Shown piece after piece: positions 1 to 8,365 of a DNA stretch of 64,000 nucleotides; positions within the stretch are counted from its first letter, which is position 1, and each line of letters starts with the position of its first letter. Position numbers and translations under genes: made by a program. The notes under the pieces were generated by a model. That model ran no database searches and had not been told where the DNA came from. It saw only the letters and a list, made by a program, of their open reading frames with translations. The stretch is from Sunxiuqinia sp963678245 (GTDB taxonomy: Bacteria; Bacteroidota; Bacteroidia; Bacteroidales; Prolixibacteraceae), in the NCBI GenBank assembly GCA_965140765.1, contig OZ223307.1, forward strand, positions 372,001 to 436,000, given 5' to 3'.

Positions 1-24
1 CTGGTTCGAATCCAGTACAACCCA
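1..24 (+). tRNA. tRNA, 3' end only (cut by window start)
   Basis: The first bases form the 3' half of a T arm (CTGG, loop TTCGAAT, CCAGT) followed by an acceptor strand ACAACCC and discriminator A at 24. The CCA end is not encoded. The anticodon lies outside the window, so the amino acid cannot be given. The terminator that follows directly supports a real transcript end. Confidence 0.85.
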
Positions 25-27
25 CAA

Positions 28-60
28 AAAGGCAGGAGTTTTCAAGCTTCTGTCTTTTTC
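28..60 (+). terminator. Rho-independent terminator after the tRNA
   Basis: GGCAGGAG (31-38) pairs with CTTCTGTC (47-54), using two G-U pairs, and is followed by a run of five T. It sits 6 bases after the tRNA end. Confidence 0.8.
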
Positions 61-347
61 TTTTCCCTCCCCTCCAACATGAAAAAATTGACATCAAATC
101 TCATTCGAAAAAGGTAAACGGCAGAAAACTCGACTTGTCCTTACATTTTTTAAACAATGAACTGGCTAAATTGGGGTTCCTTGGGAGGTTTGACGAATAC
201 CTTGCAAATAATGAAATATTATTACCTCAAAAAGTCCTTCGGAAAGGTGTGTCGCCGAGTGAAAAAGTCGTTCGAAAAATTGTGAAACGTTATTAACGAG
301 GATCTAACTAAAAAGAAATATAAATCTTAAATCAAGACTTGATAAAA
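61..347. other. Intergenic stretch with an open but startless frame, possible gene remnant
   Basis: No recognised gene. One plus-strand frame stays open from before 60 to a TAA at 294-296 (about 72 codons from position 81). Its translation has a soluble, protein-like composition ending in a lysine/arginine-rich tail, but there is no in-frame ATG. It may be the tail of a decayed gene next to the tRNA. I do not recognise the family. Confidence 0.3.
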
Positions 348-676
348 CTAAAAAAACGAACATAGTGCAGCTAAATATAAGTGGAATTGGCACGCTTGTT
401 TTTTCTCCGAGCTAGAAAGCTGCAGGTCACAAAGGGTTTCTGTCGCAAGAGAGAAACGACTTCTTTTAAGTAATACAACAAAACGGGGGAATGTCTTCTG
501 AACAACTTCTTCGGTGTCTTCCTTCGACTTCAATATGGAGAACAGGAAACGAATACAGCCGCTCATGGTGGCGTTCGAAAAGCGATTAAAACGTTGGTAT
601 CCCCTTTTTTAAATGCTTTAATGAGCTGTATATCCAAACTCTTACTGTTCAACCTTTCTTTGTCAAACTGAGAAAT
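348..676 (-). pseudogene. Decayed ECF-type RNA polymerase sigma factor
   Basis: Reading the minus strand in successive frames gives consecutive pieces of one ECF sigma region 2: SLDIQLIKAFKKGDTNV (about 640-590), then LFERHHERLYSF in a second frame (about 575-540), then SILKSKEDTEEVVQKTF in a third (about 545-490). Each piece matches the expected order LIxxFKxGDxxAFxxLFxxHxxxLYxF...KxxEDxEExVQxxF of Bacteroidota SigW-like factors. The sigma-4 region is not recognisable downstream. With at least two frameshifts it cannot make a working protein. Its former anti-sigma/receptor partners are not beside it; the intact ECF gene at 1356 is on the other strand and is not the same copy. Confidence 0.8.
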
Positions 677-743
677 TATCGTTCTGCAGATATCGTACTT
701 AATTATTAGAAATCCTTTTTTCAATCGTTATACTAAATTCTTC

Positions 744-1174
744 CTACGATGCTTTTGGGAAAATTGAAATAAGCTGGCTTTTCATCTCCCTAAAGATTAG
801 GATAGCGATAACAAATGAAAGCACCAACCAAAACGATTGAGTAAAAACCAAGACACTCAAGCAATAAATAAGCAAAGCCAAGATAGAAGTCATCAACCCA
901 AACTCCTTTTGCTGTTTGATTTTTCTGGAGATACTGAATACCAATCAGGAAGCCAAGAATCGATAATTCAACTAAGAAAAGGCAAATCCTTCTGGATCAG
1001 CTATATATAAAACACGCCCAATAATCCGACAAAAGTATATGTTGATCTGTTCCAAACAGCGAACTTTCATCATCATCTAAATCATGTCGTCGTTGTCCTA
1101 ATCCAATTAAAAGAGAAAAAAACAAGCAGAAAAAAATTGACAATCTCAATTGATATAATCTGCTCAATATCCAT
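744..1174 (-). pseudogene. Decayed MgtC/SapB-family (DUF4010) membrane protein, N-terminal part
   Basis: The minus strand from an ATG at 1174 reads MDIEQIISIEIVNFFLLVFF, then shifts frame to GLGQRRHDLDDDESSLFGTD, then TYTFVGLLGVFYI, then ADPEGFAF, then LVELSILGFLIGIQYLQK, and finally (944-744) a hydrophobic piece beginning KQQKEFGLMTSILALLIYCL. The pieces occur in the order expected for the first five membrane helices of the MgtC/DUF4010 family, including the GLxxRxH loop after helix 1 and the GLxxxxxALxxY helix. At least four frameshifts or stops interrupt it, and the C-terminal two thirds is absent. The 66-codon open piece at 744-944 could be mistaken for a small gene but is only the last fragment. 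Confidence 0.75.
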
Positions 1175-1331
1175 GCACCTACGTTTTGTACAAAGATATA
1201 GCTATGCTAATAAAATGAAATCAATATTGAAAGCGTGTTTAAGACATATTTTTTAAACGCTGGAAGAATATTCTGCCCCAGAAATCTTATAGACTTCATC
1301 TTCACTTAAACTTTAGTAAACCTAAAGCGAA

Positions 1332-1339
1332 TAGATTTG
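1332..1339 (+). promoter_or_regulatory. -7 element upstream of the ECF sigma gene
   Basis: TAGATTTG matches the Bacteroidota -7 consensus TAnnTTTG and lies 16 bases before the chosen start. No good TTTG -33 box is found at the usual distance, so the assignment is tentative. Confidence 0.35.
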
Positions 1340-1355
1340 CTCATAAAAAAACAGG

Positions 1356-1913
1356 TTGAAAAGAAACAATTCAGATATAGTCATTTTCGAGCGGATCAAA
1401 TCAGGAAATAGCGATGCATTAACAGCCCTATTCAACAAATATTATCAGCAAATATGTCGCTTTACGTTTCTATTTATTCCTGAAAATAAAATTGTTGAAG
1501 AACTTACCGCGAATGTTTTTATCAACCTGTGGGAAACCCGTAAAAAAATTACCATCCACTCAAGTGTAAAAGCTTACTTGTACCAAGCTGCAAAAAATCA
1601 AGCCATATCTTTTCTACGGAAGAATAAAAACATGTTAACCCCATTGGATGAATTTTTGGATTTGCCTGACAGACGAGATCAGACACCCGAAGCGATTTAT
1701 ATTGAGGGTGAACTAAACCTAGAATTTACCAAAGCCTATAAAAAACTTCCCAACAGGGCACAGCTCGCTTTTAAATTACACCGGCTAGACGGTCTGAAAT
1801 ACTCGGAGGTTGCTGAAATAATGAACATATCGATTGGTGCAGTTGAAAAAAACATCACGTCGGCTTTAAAAATTTTACACTCAGAATTACACTCATATAC
1901 AAAAGCAAACTAA
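1356..1913 (+). CDS. RNA polymerase ECF sigma factor
   Basis: A 185-residue cytoplasmic sigma factor of the Bacteroidota sigma-70/ECF type that directs RNA polymerase to a small regulon. Region 2 spans about residues 18-85 (ALFNKYYQQICRFTF, then LTANVFINLWETR), region 4 about 125-178 (LPNRAQLAFKLHRLDGLKY, then EVAEIMNISIGAVEKNI as the recognition helix). The frame has no ATG near its beginning, so the start is TTG at 1356; no convincing ribosome site precedes it. The FecR-like anti-sigma gene follows 90 bases later, then an STN-containing SusC, the classic transenvelope signalling order. It is expected to be held inactive by the FecR protein until the receptor binds its ligand. The target substrate is unknown. 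Confidence 0.9.
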   Translation: MKRNNSDIVIFERIKSGNSDALTALFNKYYQQICRFTFLFIPENKIVEELTANVFINLWETRKKITIHSSVKAYLYQAAKNQAISFLRKNKNMLTPLDEFLDLPDRRDQTPEAIYIEGELNLEFTKAYKKLPNRAQLAFKLHRLDGLKYSEVAEIMNISIGAVEKNITSALKILHSELHSYTKAN

Positions 1914-2003
1914 TTCCACAATTAACAGCTTTCTAACAAACTCTTAATTGTTCTGTATTCGGGTGAACGGCAAAAAACACGTCATAAGTGCAAATAAGCG
2001 TTT

Positions 2004-3026
2004 ATGACCAAAAAGGAAAAAATACGAATCATTCTTCGCCAGCTCAACAAGACCGCAAGTAAGCACGAAAGAAATAAATTCAGCAATTGGCTTCTACAAG
2101 ATTCCGATAATCTCGACCTGTATATTGAGATTAAAAACATTTGGCATACACCATTAACTAAGAGGCTCAGTTTCGATGATACTCATGCAAAAATAAAACT
2201 GAATAAGGCAATAAAAAAAGAGCGAAGAAAAATCCAGTTGGCTACCTACTCAAGAACGATAGCTGCTGCATGTATCCTGCTTATTATTATAGCCACATTT
2301 ACTTATCAGCATTTAAAAGAGCCGCAACAAATTACGAAACAAGAAAACCAAATACAATTGATAACCAAGCACTCAGAACTTGGAGAACAGCTCCGTATCA
2401 CTCTTCCCGATGCTTCTGTAGTCCGCTTAAATGCGGGAAGTTCGATTCAATTTCCAGCGAAATTTGCCCCAAACAAACGCCAGATCACACTGTATGGTGA
2501 AGCTTTTTTTGAAGTCACCAAAGATGGCAACAGACCATTTGAGGTTAAAACAAACAACCTTACAACCACGGTACTCGGAACATCATTCAATGTAAAAGCT
2601 TTTGAGCAAAAACAGGCAATCATTACGGTTGTCACCGGAAAAGTGAAAGTTGAAACAGAAAATAACGACAGCACCGACAAAATACTGCTACTACCAAATC
2701 AGCAGACGATTTACAACAAACAAGAAAATCACTTTAAAATGAAAGAAGTGGACTCCCAGCACTATTTTGCATGGACCACAGGAACCATCCGGTTTAATAA
2801 TGATCCGTTAGAGGAGGTTGTCGAAACATTAGAACGTTGGTATAATGTAAAAATTCTGCTCGATAAACATATTAAAAAATCGATGCGAATACAAGGAAGC
2901 TATACCGATAAAAAGCTGTATACCATCCTCGATGGCCTTGGATACATCTACAATTTAGATTGCAATTATACAGATGATAACATCATTGTAATAAAACCAA
3001 AACCTCAAAATAAATTGCCTATGTAA
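2004..3026 (+). CDS. FecR-family anti-sigma factor
   Basis: A 340-residue inner-membrane anti-sigma factor. Residues 1-80 are a cytoplasmic part that would bind the sigma factor, about 84-101 (IAAACILLIIIATFTY) is the single membrane helix, about 117-210 is the periplasmic FecR domain (LPDASVVRLNAGSSIQFP, GEAFFEVTKDGNRPFEV) and about 263-335 the DUF4974 domain (GTIRFNNDPLEEVVETLERW) that meets the STN domain of the receptor. Gene order sigma-FecR-SusC is the standard module in which ligand binding at the outer membrane frees the sigma factor. Family assignment is firm; the signal is not known. Confidence 0.93.
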   Translation: MTKKEKIRIILRQLNKTASKHERNKFSNWLLQDSDNLDLYIEIKNIWHTPLTKRLSFDDTHAKIKLNKAIKKERRKIQLATYSRTIAAACILLIIIATFTYQHLKEPQQITKQENQIQLITKHSELGEQLRITLPDASVVRLNAGSSIQFPAKFAPNKRQITLYGEAFFEVTKDGNRPFEVKTNNLTTTVLGTSFNVKAFEQKQAIITVVTGKVKVETENNDSTDKILLLPNQQTIYNKQENHFKMKEVDSQHYFAWTTGTIRFNNDPLEEVVETLERWYNVKILLDKHIKKSMRIQGSYTDKKLYTILDGLGYIYNLDCNYTDDNIIVIKPKPQNKLPM

Positions 3027-3054
3027 AAAGTTGGTAACCCATAAAACAAAAAAA

Positions 3055-3115
3055 CTCGCATCTGTGTGGTAGCTGATGCGAGCAAAACAAAAGTTGTTTT
3101 TTTTAATCTATTAAG
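3055..3115 (+). promoter_or_regulatory. Hairpins in the fecR-susC gap (attenuator or terminator)
   Basis: A perfect 8-bp stem CTCGCATC/GATGCGAG (3055-3062 with 3075-3082, 12-base loop) is followed by an AT stem AAAACAA/TTGTTTT and a run of T to about 3104. The form is that of an intrinsic terminator between the regulator pair and susC. It would let the receptor genes be transcribed separately from, or at a different level than, sigma/FecR. No promoter for susC was clearly identified. Confidence 0.55.
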
Positions 3116-3127
3116 TTTTACAAAATT

Positions 3128-6100
3128 ATGAAAGTTAAACTATTAAAACAATTCATGTTTGTTTCTAAACGCATGTTTTATATTTTTTTACTGCAGGTAA
3201 TTGCCCTGCAGCTCGTCAATGCCGGACAAATAAAAAGCCAGAGCATTGAGGACGTTAAAATTTCAGTCGGCCTGAATGAAGTTGGACTTAAAGAAATTTT
3301 CGCAACAATTGAAACTCAAACTGATTTCGTTTTCATATACGATGCCAGTATTCTGGACAACGCCAACATCAGCTCGCTTGAGTTCGAAGACAAGCCTGTT
3401 GTTGATGTATTGAAAGAAGTTGCCAGCAATTTCGAATTGAGATTTCGGCAAATCAACAACACTATCTTTGTCAAAGAAGCAGATCTTCCTAACTCGAAAC
3501 CAGCTGACGGCAGCACGAATCAGCCAACGCAATCCATCACCGGGAAGGTGACCGATAAAGATGGGAATACACTTCCGGGAGTAACTGTTTTGGCAAAGGG
3601 AACAACCAACGGAACAGTTACCGACATAGATGGCAATTATCAGATTGAAATAGGCAATGATTTGAAAACACTAGTGTTTTCATTCATCGGTATGGATACA
3701 CAAGAGGTTCAAATTAATGGCCGGTCTATCATCAATACGCAGCTATTTGAGCAAACAACTTATTTAAATGAGATTGTGGCTGTAGGCTATGGCATCAAAC
3801 AAAAAAAAGATTTGACAGGAGCCGTTTCAGTTGTAGACGTTGAAGAAATTTCCAGCACTCCTGTCGCAGGTGTCGATCAGATGATGCAAGGGCGAATGGC
3901 CGGGGTTAATGTAATTGGTGATTACGCTCCCGGTGGTGGTGTTTCGGTTCGCGTGCGTGGGTTCAGCACCATTCGCAACAACGATCCGCTCTACATTATT
4001 GATGGTGTACCCGTTGAATCAGGCATAAACATGATCAACCCAAACGACATTGAATCGCTACAAATCCTAAAAGATGCATCATCGGCTTCAATTTATGGCT
4101 CTCGTGCAGCTAATGGTGTAATCATCATCACAACAAAAAAAGGGAACAGCGATACAGCAAAAATAAATTTCGACGCTTACGTGGGAGTTCAGAGCCCAAC
4201 AAACACCATCCAACCGTTAAACGCTCAGGGATACGGAGACTTGCTTTGGCAAGCTCATTTCAACGATGGGAAAACCCCGGCAAGCGATATCTATGGAAAT
4301 GGAGCAAACGCCGTTATTCCAGAATTTCTCGATGCAAACAAACGCGTTCCCTCTGCCGATTTGAATTGGGTAGACGAAATTACTCAGGATGCCGTAGTTC
4401 AATCGTACAATCTTAATATTTCAAAAGGAAAAGAAGACGCAAGACATTCGTTCTCATTAGGCTATTTTGACCAGGAGGGAATCGTTAAATACACTGATTA
4501 TAAGCGTGTATCATCTCGCTACAATTCGCAATACAAGTTTTTCGATCGACTGACCATAGGAGAGAATGTTTCACTATCGCATTCATGGAGAAACTCAGCT
4601 ACAACCAACCATATGCTTTCGAGCATAATTTATGGCGCTTACAAATATCCGTCGGTTGCTCCGACTCATGATCTGGATGGGAATTTCGCAGGTTCGTTCA
4701 TCAACGATTCTGGTAACCCTCTGGCTAACCTGTACTACAATCGCGACAACACGCACAAACGACTGAAAATTTTCGGAAATGTCTTCGCCGAGCTGGAAAT
4801 CATCGACGGACTTAAAGTAAAATCCAACTTCGGGGTTGATTATGGTAGCTATAACCGCCGAATTTTCAGCCCAAAATATACCGAAACAGGCGCTCAAAAC
4901 CCGAAAACAATAAGCAGTTTGTCTACTTCCAACAATTGGAAATTTGATTGGGTTTGGACCAATACAATCAGCTATGTAAAGTCATTAAAAAAACATCAGA
5001 TTGAGTTGATGGCAGGAACAGAGGCAATTGAGTCGACTTACGAATTCTTCGACGCTTCGCGCGAAGGATTTCCATACGAAGACAAAAACTTCCGTTATTT
5101 GAATGCTGGTGATGGAAGCAGTCAGAAGAATAGTGGTGCAGGCTCTCATTGGGCTTTAAATTCGTACATGGCCAAGGCCGACTATACCTACGATAGTCGT
5201 TATCTTTTCTCGGCAACTTTTCGTCGTGATGGTTCATCGCGTTTGGGGAAAAATAAATGGGGAAACTTCCCTGCACTTTCGGCCGGATGGCGTGTTAGCG
5301 AAGAAGACTTCTTTGACAGCAAAAAAATCAGCAACCTAAAACTTCGCCTAGGATGGGGACAAAACGGGAATCAAGATGTTCCTCCTTACGCAACAATCGA
5401 AAGTTACTATTCCGATGCCAACCACTCAAACTATGCGATTAACGGCGATCAATTTAGTGTTTCCAACGGATTTACATTGAGTAGAAACGGAAATCCTGAC
5501 CTTAAGTGGGAAACAACAACGCAAACAAATATCGGTATTGATCTTGGGTTTTTCGACAACCAATTCAACATTACAGCCGACTATTTCTACAAAAAAACAA
5601 AAGACTTGCTTCTGGAACGTCCACTTCCTACAATTGCTGGAGGAACCAATCAAACGGTTTGGGATAATGTTGGCGAAATGGAGAATAAAGGATTTGAACT
5701 GCTACTCGATTATCAGAGCAAAACAATGGGTGATTTTTCGTGGAATGCGAGTTTAAATATTTCGCACATCAAAAACGAGTTGACCAGCCTACCAGCTGAC
5801 ATTGAATTCATTGCTTTACCAAGTTCGTATTTGCACAGCGTAAACTTCGATCAGGAAACGTCTCGCTCTGAAGTCGGCCAGCCAATCTCTTCGTTTTACG
5901 GGTATAAAAGTCTAGGCATTTTCAAAAGTCAGGCCGAAATTGATGCACATAAAATACAACCCAATGCAAAACCAGGTGACCTGAAATTTGAAGACACACA
6001 TAAGGATGGCAAATTGGATCAAGACGACCGTGGCTTTATTGGTAACCCACATCCTGATTTCACCCTGGGGCTAAACCTCGGTTTTCAGTACAAAAATTTT

Positions 6101-6565
6101 GACGCTACCCTCTTCTTCAATGGTAGTTTCGGAAACGACGTTTGGGATATGACTCGTTACTATGGAGACTTCTTCAACCTTTCGCAATACAATAAACTGG
6201 ATCGAATTCGCGACACCTGGAGTAACGACAATCCCAATGGATCAATACCGCGCTTATCGCTCGACGACCCGAATAACAACATTCGCCCCTCTTCTTACTA
6301 CATTTCAGATGCATCGTACGTGCGTTTAAAAAACCTAACGATTGGCTATTCGTTCAACGAACTGGCTCAGAAAATCCACAGCAGTAAAATGCGCGTTTAT
6401 GTACAAATTCAGAATTTATTTACCATTACAGGTTACGATGGACTAGATCCTGAAATTGGCTTGCAGAGTTATAGTTCGGAGCACCGAAACCTTGACATCG
6501 GAGTCGACCGTGGATTATATCCCCCATCAAAAACTTTCATGATTGGTTTGAACCTTGGATTTTAA
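3128..6565 (+). CDS. SusC-like TonB-dependent outer-membrane receptor with STN domain
   Basis: A 1145-residue RagA/SusC-family transporter that imports a ligand captured with SusD, powered by TonB. After a signal peptide (about residues 14-33) come an STN domain (about 45-117, signalling to FecR), a carboxypeptidase-regulatory-like domain (about 135-225, ITGKVTDKDGNTLPGVTVLA), the plug (about 230-350, GAVSVVDVEEISSTPVAGVD; VRVRGFSTIRNNDPLYIIDG) and a beta barrel ending in MIGLNLGF with terminal Phe. The SusC signature LYIIDGVPVE and the linker YGIKQKKDLTGAVSVV are clear. It follows ECF and FecR genes, so it probably controls its own expression. The substrate is not readable; a GH28-like remnant downstream hints at a pectin-type glycan but is weak evidence. 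Confidence 0.95.
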   Translation: MKVKLLKQFMFVSKRMFYIFLLQVIALQLVNAGQIKSQSIEDVKISVGLNEVGLKEIFATIETQTDFVFIYDASILDNANISSLEFEDKPVVDVLKEVASNFELRFRQINNTIFVKEADLPNSKPADGSTNQPTQSITGKVTDKDGNTLPGVTVLAKGTTNGTVTDIDGNYQIEIGNDLKTLVFSFIGMDTQEVQINGRSIINTQLFEQTTYLNEIVAVGYGIKQKKDLTGAVSVVDVEEISSTPVAGVDQMMQGRMAGVNVIGDYAPGGGVSVRVRGFSTIRNNDPLYIIDGVPVESGINMINPNDIESLQILKDASSASIYGSRAANGVIIITTKKGNSDTAKINFDAYVGVQSPTNTIQPLNAQGYGDLLWQAHFNDGKTPASDIYGNGANAVIPEFLDANKRVPSADLNWVDEITQDAVVQSYNLNISKGKEDARHSFSLGYFDQEGIVKYTDYKRVSSRYNSQYKFFDRLTIGENVSLSHSWRNSATTNHMLSSIIYGAYKYPSVAPTHDLDGNFAGSFINDSGNPLANLYYNRDNTHKRLKIFGNVFAELEIIDGLKVKSNFGVDYGSYNRRIFSPKYTETGAQNPKTISSLSTSNNWKFDWVWTNTISYVKSLKKHQIELMAGTEAIESTYEFFDASREGFPYEDKNFRYLNAGDGSSQKNSGAGSHWALNSYMAKADYTYDSRYLFSATFRRDGSSRLGKNKWGNFPALSAGWRVSEEDFFDSKKISNLKLRLGWGQNGNQDVPPYATIESYYSDANHSNYAINGDQFSVSNGFTLSRNGNPDLKWETTTQTNIGIDLGFFDNQFNITADYFYKKTKDLLLERPLPTIAGGTNQTVWDNVGEMENKGFELLLDYQSKTMGDFSWNASLNISHIKNELTSLPADIEFIALPSSYLHSVNFDQETSRSEVGQPISSFYGYKSLGIFKSQAEIDAHKIQPNAKPGDLKFEDTHKDGKLDQDDRGFIGNPHPDFTLGLNLGFQYKNFDATLFFNGSFGNDVWDMTRYYGDFFNLSQYNKLDRIRDTWSNDNPNGSIPRLSLDDPNNNIRPSSYYISDASYVRLKNLTIGYSFNELAQKIHSSKMRVYVQIQNLFTITGYDGLDPEIGLQSYSSEHRNLDIGVDRGLYPPSKTFMIGLNLGF

Positions 6566-6596
6566 TCACCCAATAGCGAACAATAAAAAAGATAAT

Positions 6597-8243
6597 ATGA
6601 TGAAAAAGACAATATATTTCCTTGTAGTTGCATTATTTGCGACAAGTTGCAGCGATAGCTTTCTTGACGAGAACCCGATCGGTGAGCTTTCGCCAGATCA
6701 GATCATGACTCCAGAGAATATTGAAGGAACAATAATATCAGCCTACTCTGCTCTAAATGGACAAATTGATGGAGCTTCGAACGCATACAATTCTCCGGAC
6801 TCGAACTGGAGTTTTGGCGATGTTCTTTCAGACGATGCTTATAAAGGCGGCGGCGGAACAGGTGATCAAAATCAGATTCACCTCATGGAGATTTTTGCAA
6901 CCACACCCACCACAATGGATGTAGAGCGCAAATGGATGGCTCTTTACGAGGGAATTCGCCGGGCAAACCTATCAATACGGCTATTGAATGAAAGTAAGGA
7001 CTTTGATACTGATTTAAAAAAGCAACGAATTGCAGAAATGCGCTTTCTGAGAGGTCACTACCATTTTGAAGCAAAGAAGATATACGGCAACATTTGCTAT
7101 GTCGACGAATCAGTAAAAACAAAAGAAGATTTCTATACGATTTCAAACTCTGACTTAACTGATGCTGAACAATGGACTAAAATTGAAGACGATTTTAAAG
7201 CGGCGGCACAAGTTCTTCCGAACGATCAAACTGACTTGGGACGACCAACAAAAATGGCAGCCAAAGCATATTTAACGAAGTGCTATGTTTTCGAGCAAAA
7301 ATGGAGCGATGCCGTTACCACAGCTGACGAGGTGATTAAATCGAAGAAATATCATTTAATGGACAACTTCAGAGACGTCTTTCTTCCTGAAAATGACAAC
7401 GGTCCGGAAATCATATTTGCCGTTCAACATACCATTCAGGATGGATCACCTGACAACTATAATGGTTCTATTGGCGACCGTTTACTGTCTCCGGGAGGGC
7501 CATATGCCGGATATGGATTTTTACGCCCTTCTCAAAACCTAGTCAACTCTTTTAAAACTGATGCAACTGGATTACCCATTCATGATAACTCCGTGTTGAC
7601 CGATAATGAAAACATGGATCCACGGATCGACCATACCATCGGACGCCCGGGCATTCCTTTTCTGGATATTCAGGTATACGACTGGACTCCTCGCGAAGCA
7701 TCTGTTTACGGCCCATTCATTACAAAAAAACGACTGCTCTCAACCAAGTCTCCCTACTATTTATCTACCTGGCCATATGTAACCGCCTTAAACTACTATG
7801 TGATTCGCTACGCTGATGTGTTGTTATGGCGGGCTGAAGCAGCCATCGAAACCAATGATCTGGAAACAGGTCGGCACTACATCAATGAAGTCCGGGAACG
7901 TGCTCGCGATGGAGATCATGTGAAAACAATGGATGGCACCGCTGATGCGGCAAATTACGTGATTAACACTTACGATACGGCATTTGGAAGCAAAGCAAAA
8001 GCTATTGAAGCTTTAAGAACTGAACGTAGGATGGAATTTGCACAAGAAGGTCATCGCTTTTTCGACTTAGTTCGGTGGGGAATCGCTGCCGATATGCTGA
8101 ACTCTTATTTTACCAGCGAGAAAAAACTACGTTCGCATTTAGCAAATGCCACTTTTGTTAAAGGGAAACACGAGTATCAACCCATCCCACAATCACAAAT
8201 GGATTTAAGTCAAGGAAAAATGGTTCAAAATCCAAATTACTAA
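6597..8243 (+). CDS. SusD/RagB-like outer-membrane lipoprotein
   Basis: A surface lipoprotein that forms the lid over the SusC channel and binds the ligand. The start is set at 6597 (the frame opens at 6555 inside susC) because the sequence then begins with a lipoprotein signal, FLVVALFATSC, with Cys as the lipidation site and an acidic stretch after it. About 548 residues, usual for the family. The TPR-like SusD core is visible: MRFLRGHYHFEAKKIYGNI, then RPTKMAAKAYLTKCYVFEQ, and near the C terminus YYVIRYADVLLWRAEAAIE, EALRTERRMEFAQEGHRFFD and LVRWG. It lies 31 bases after susC and is surely cotranscribed. A terminator follows. Confidence 0.95.
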   Translation: MMKKTIYFLVVALFATSCSDSFLDENPIGELSPDQIMTPENIEGTIISAYSALNGQIDGASNAYNSPDSNWSFGDVLSDDAYKGGGGTGDQNQIHLMEIFATTPTTMDVERKWMALYEGIRRANLSIRLLNESKDFDTDLKKQRIAEMRFLRGHYHFEAKKIYGNICYVDESVKTKEDFYTISNSDLTDAEQWTKIEDDFKAAAQVLPNDQTDLGRPTKMAAKAYLTKCYVFEQKWSDAVTTADEVIKSKKYHLMDNFRDVFLPENDNGPEIIFAVQHTIQDGSPDNYNGSIGDRLLSPGGPYAGYGFLRPSQNLVNSFKTDATGLPIHDNSVLTDNENMDPRIDHTIGRPGIPFLDIQVYDWTPREASVYGPFITKKRLLSTKSPYYLSTWPYVTALNYYVIRYADVLLWRAEAAIETNDLETGRHYINEVRERARDGDHVKTMDGTADAANYVINTYDTAFGSKAKAIEALRTERRMEFAQEGHRFFDLVRWGIAADMLNSYFTSEKKLRSHLANATFVKGKHEYQPIPQSQMDLSQGKMVQNPNY

Positions 8244-8254
8244 TATTCAATTTT

Positions 8255-8289
8255 AAAAGTCCGGAGTCCTTGATTTCGGGCTTTTTTTC
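8255..8289 (+). terminator. Rho-independent terminator after susD
   Basis: AAGTCCGGA pairs over 9 bp with TTTCGGGCTT (two G-U pairs) and is followed by seven T. It closes the sigma-to-susD transcription unit 15 bases after the stop. Confidence 0.85.
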
Positions 8290-8365
8290 ACCCAATAAAT
8301 TACTGTAGCAAATACCCAATCGGCCGTAACAAATCCCGTGTCGGAAAACTAAAAACAAAAATAGA

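Noticed and set aside
744..944. Intact 66-residue two-helix membrane protein
   Set aside because: It is the last in-frame piece of a frameshifted MgtC/DUF4010 gene that continues upstream to 1174.
4968..5276. Open frames antisense to susC and other long genes
   Set aside because: They are shadows of well-supported coding regions, with no protein-like composition or family match.
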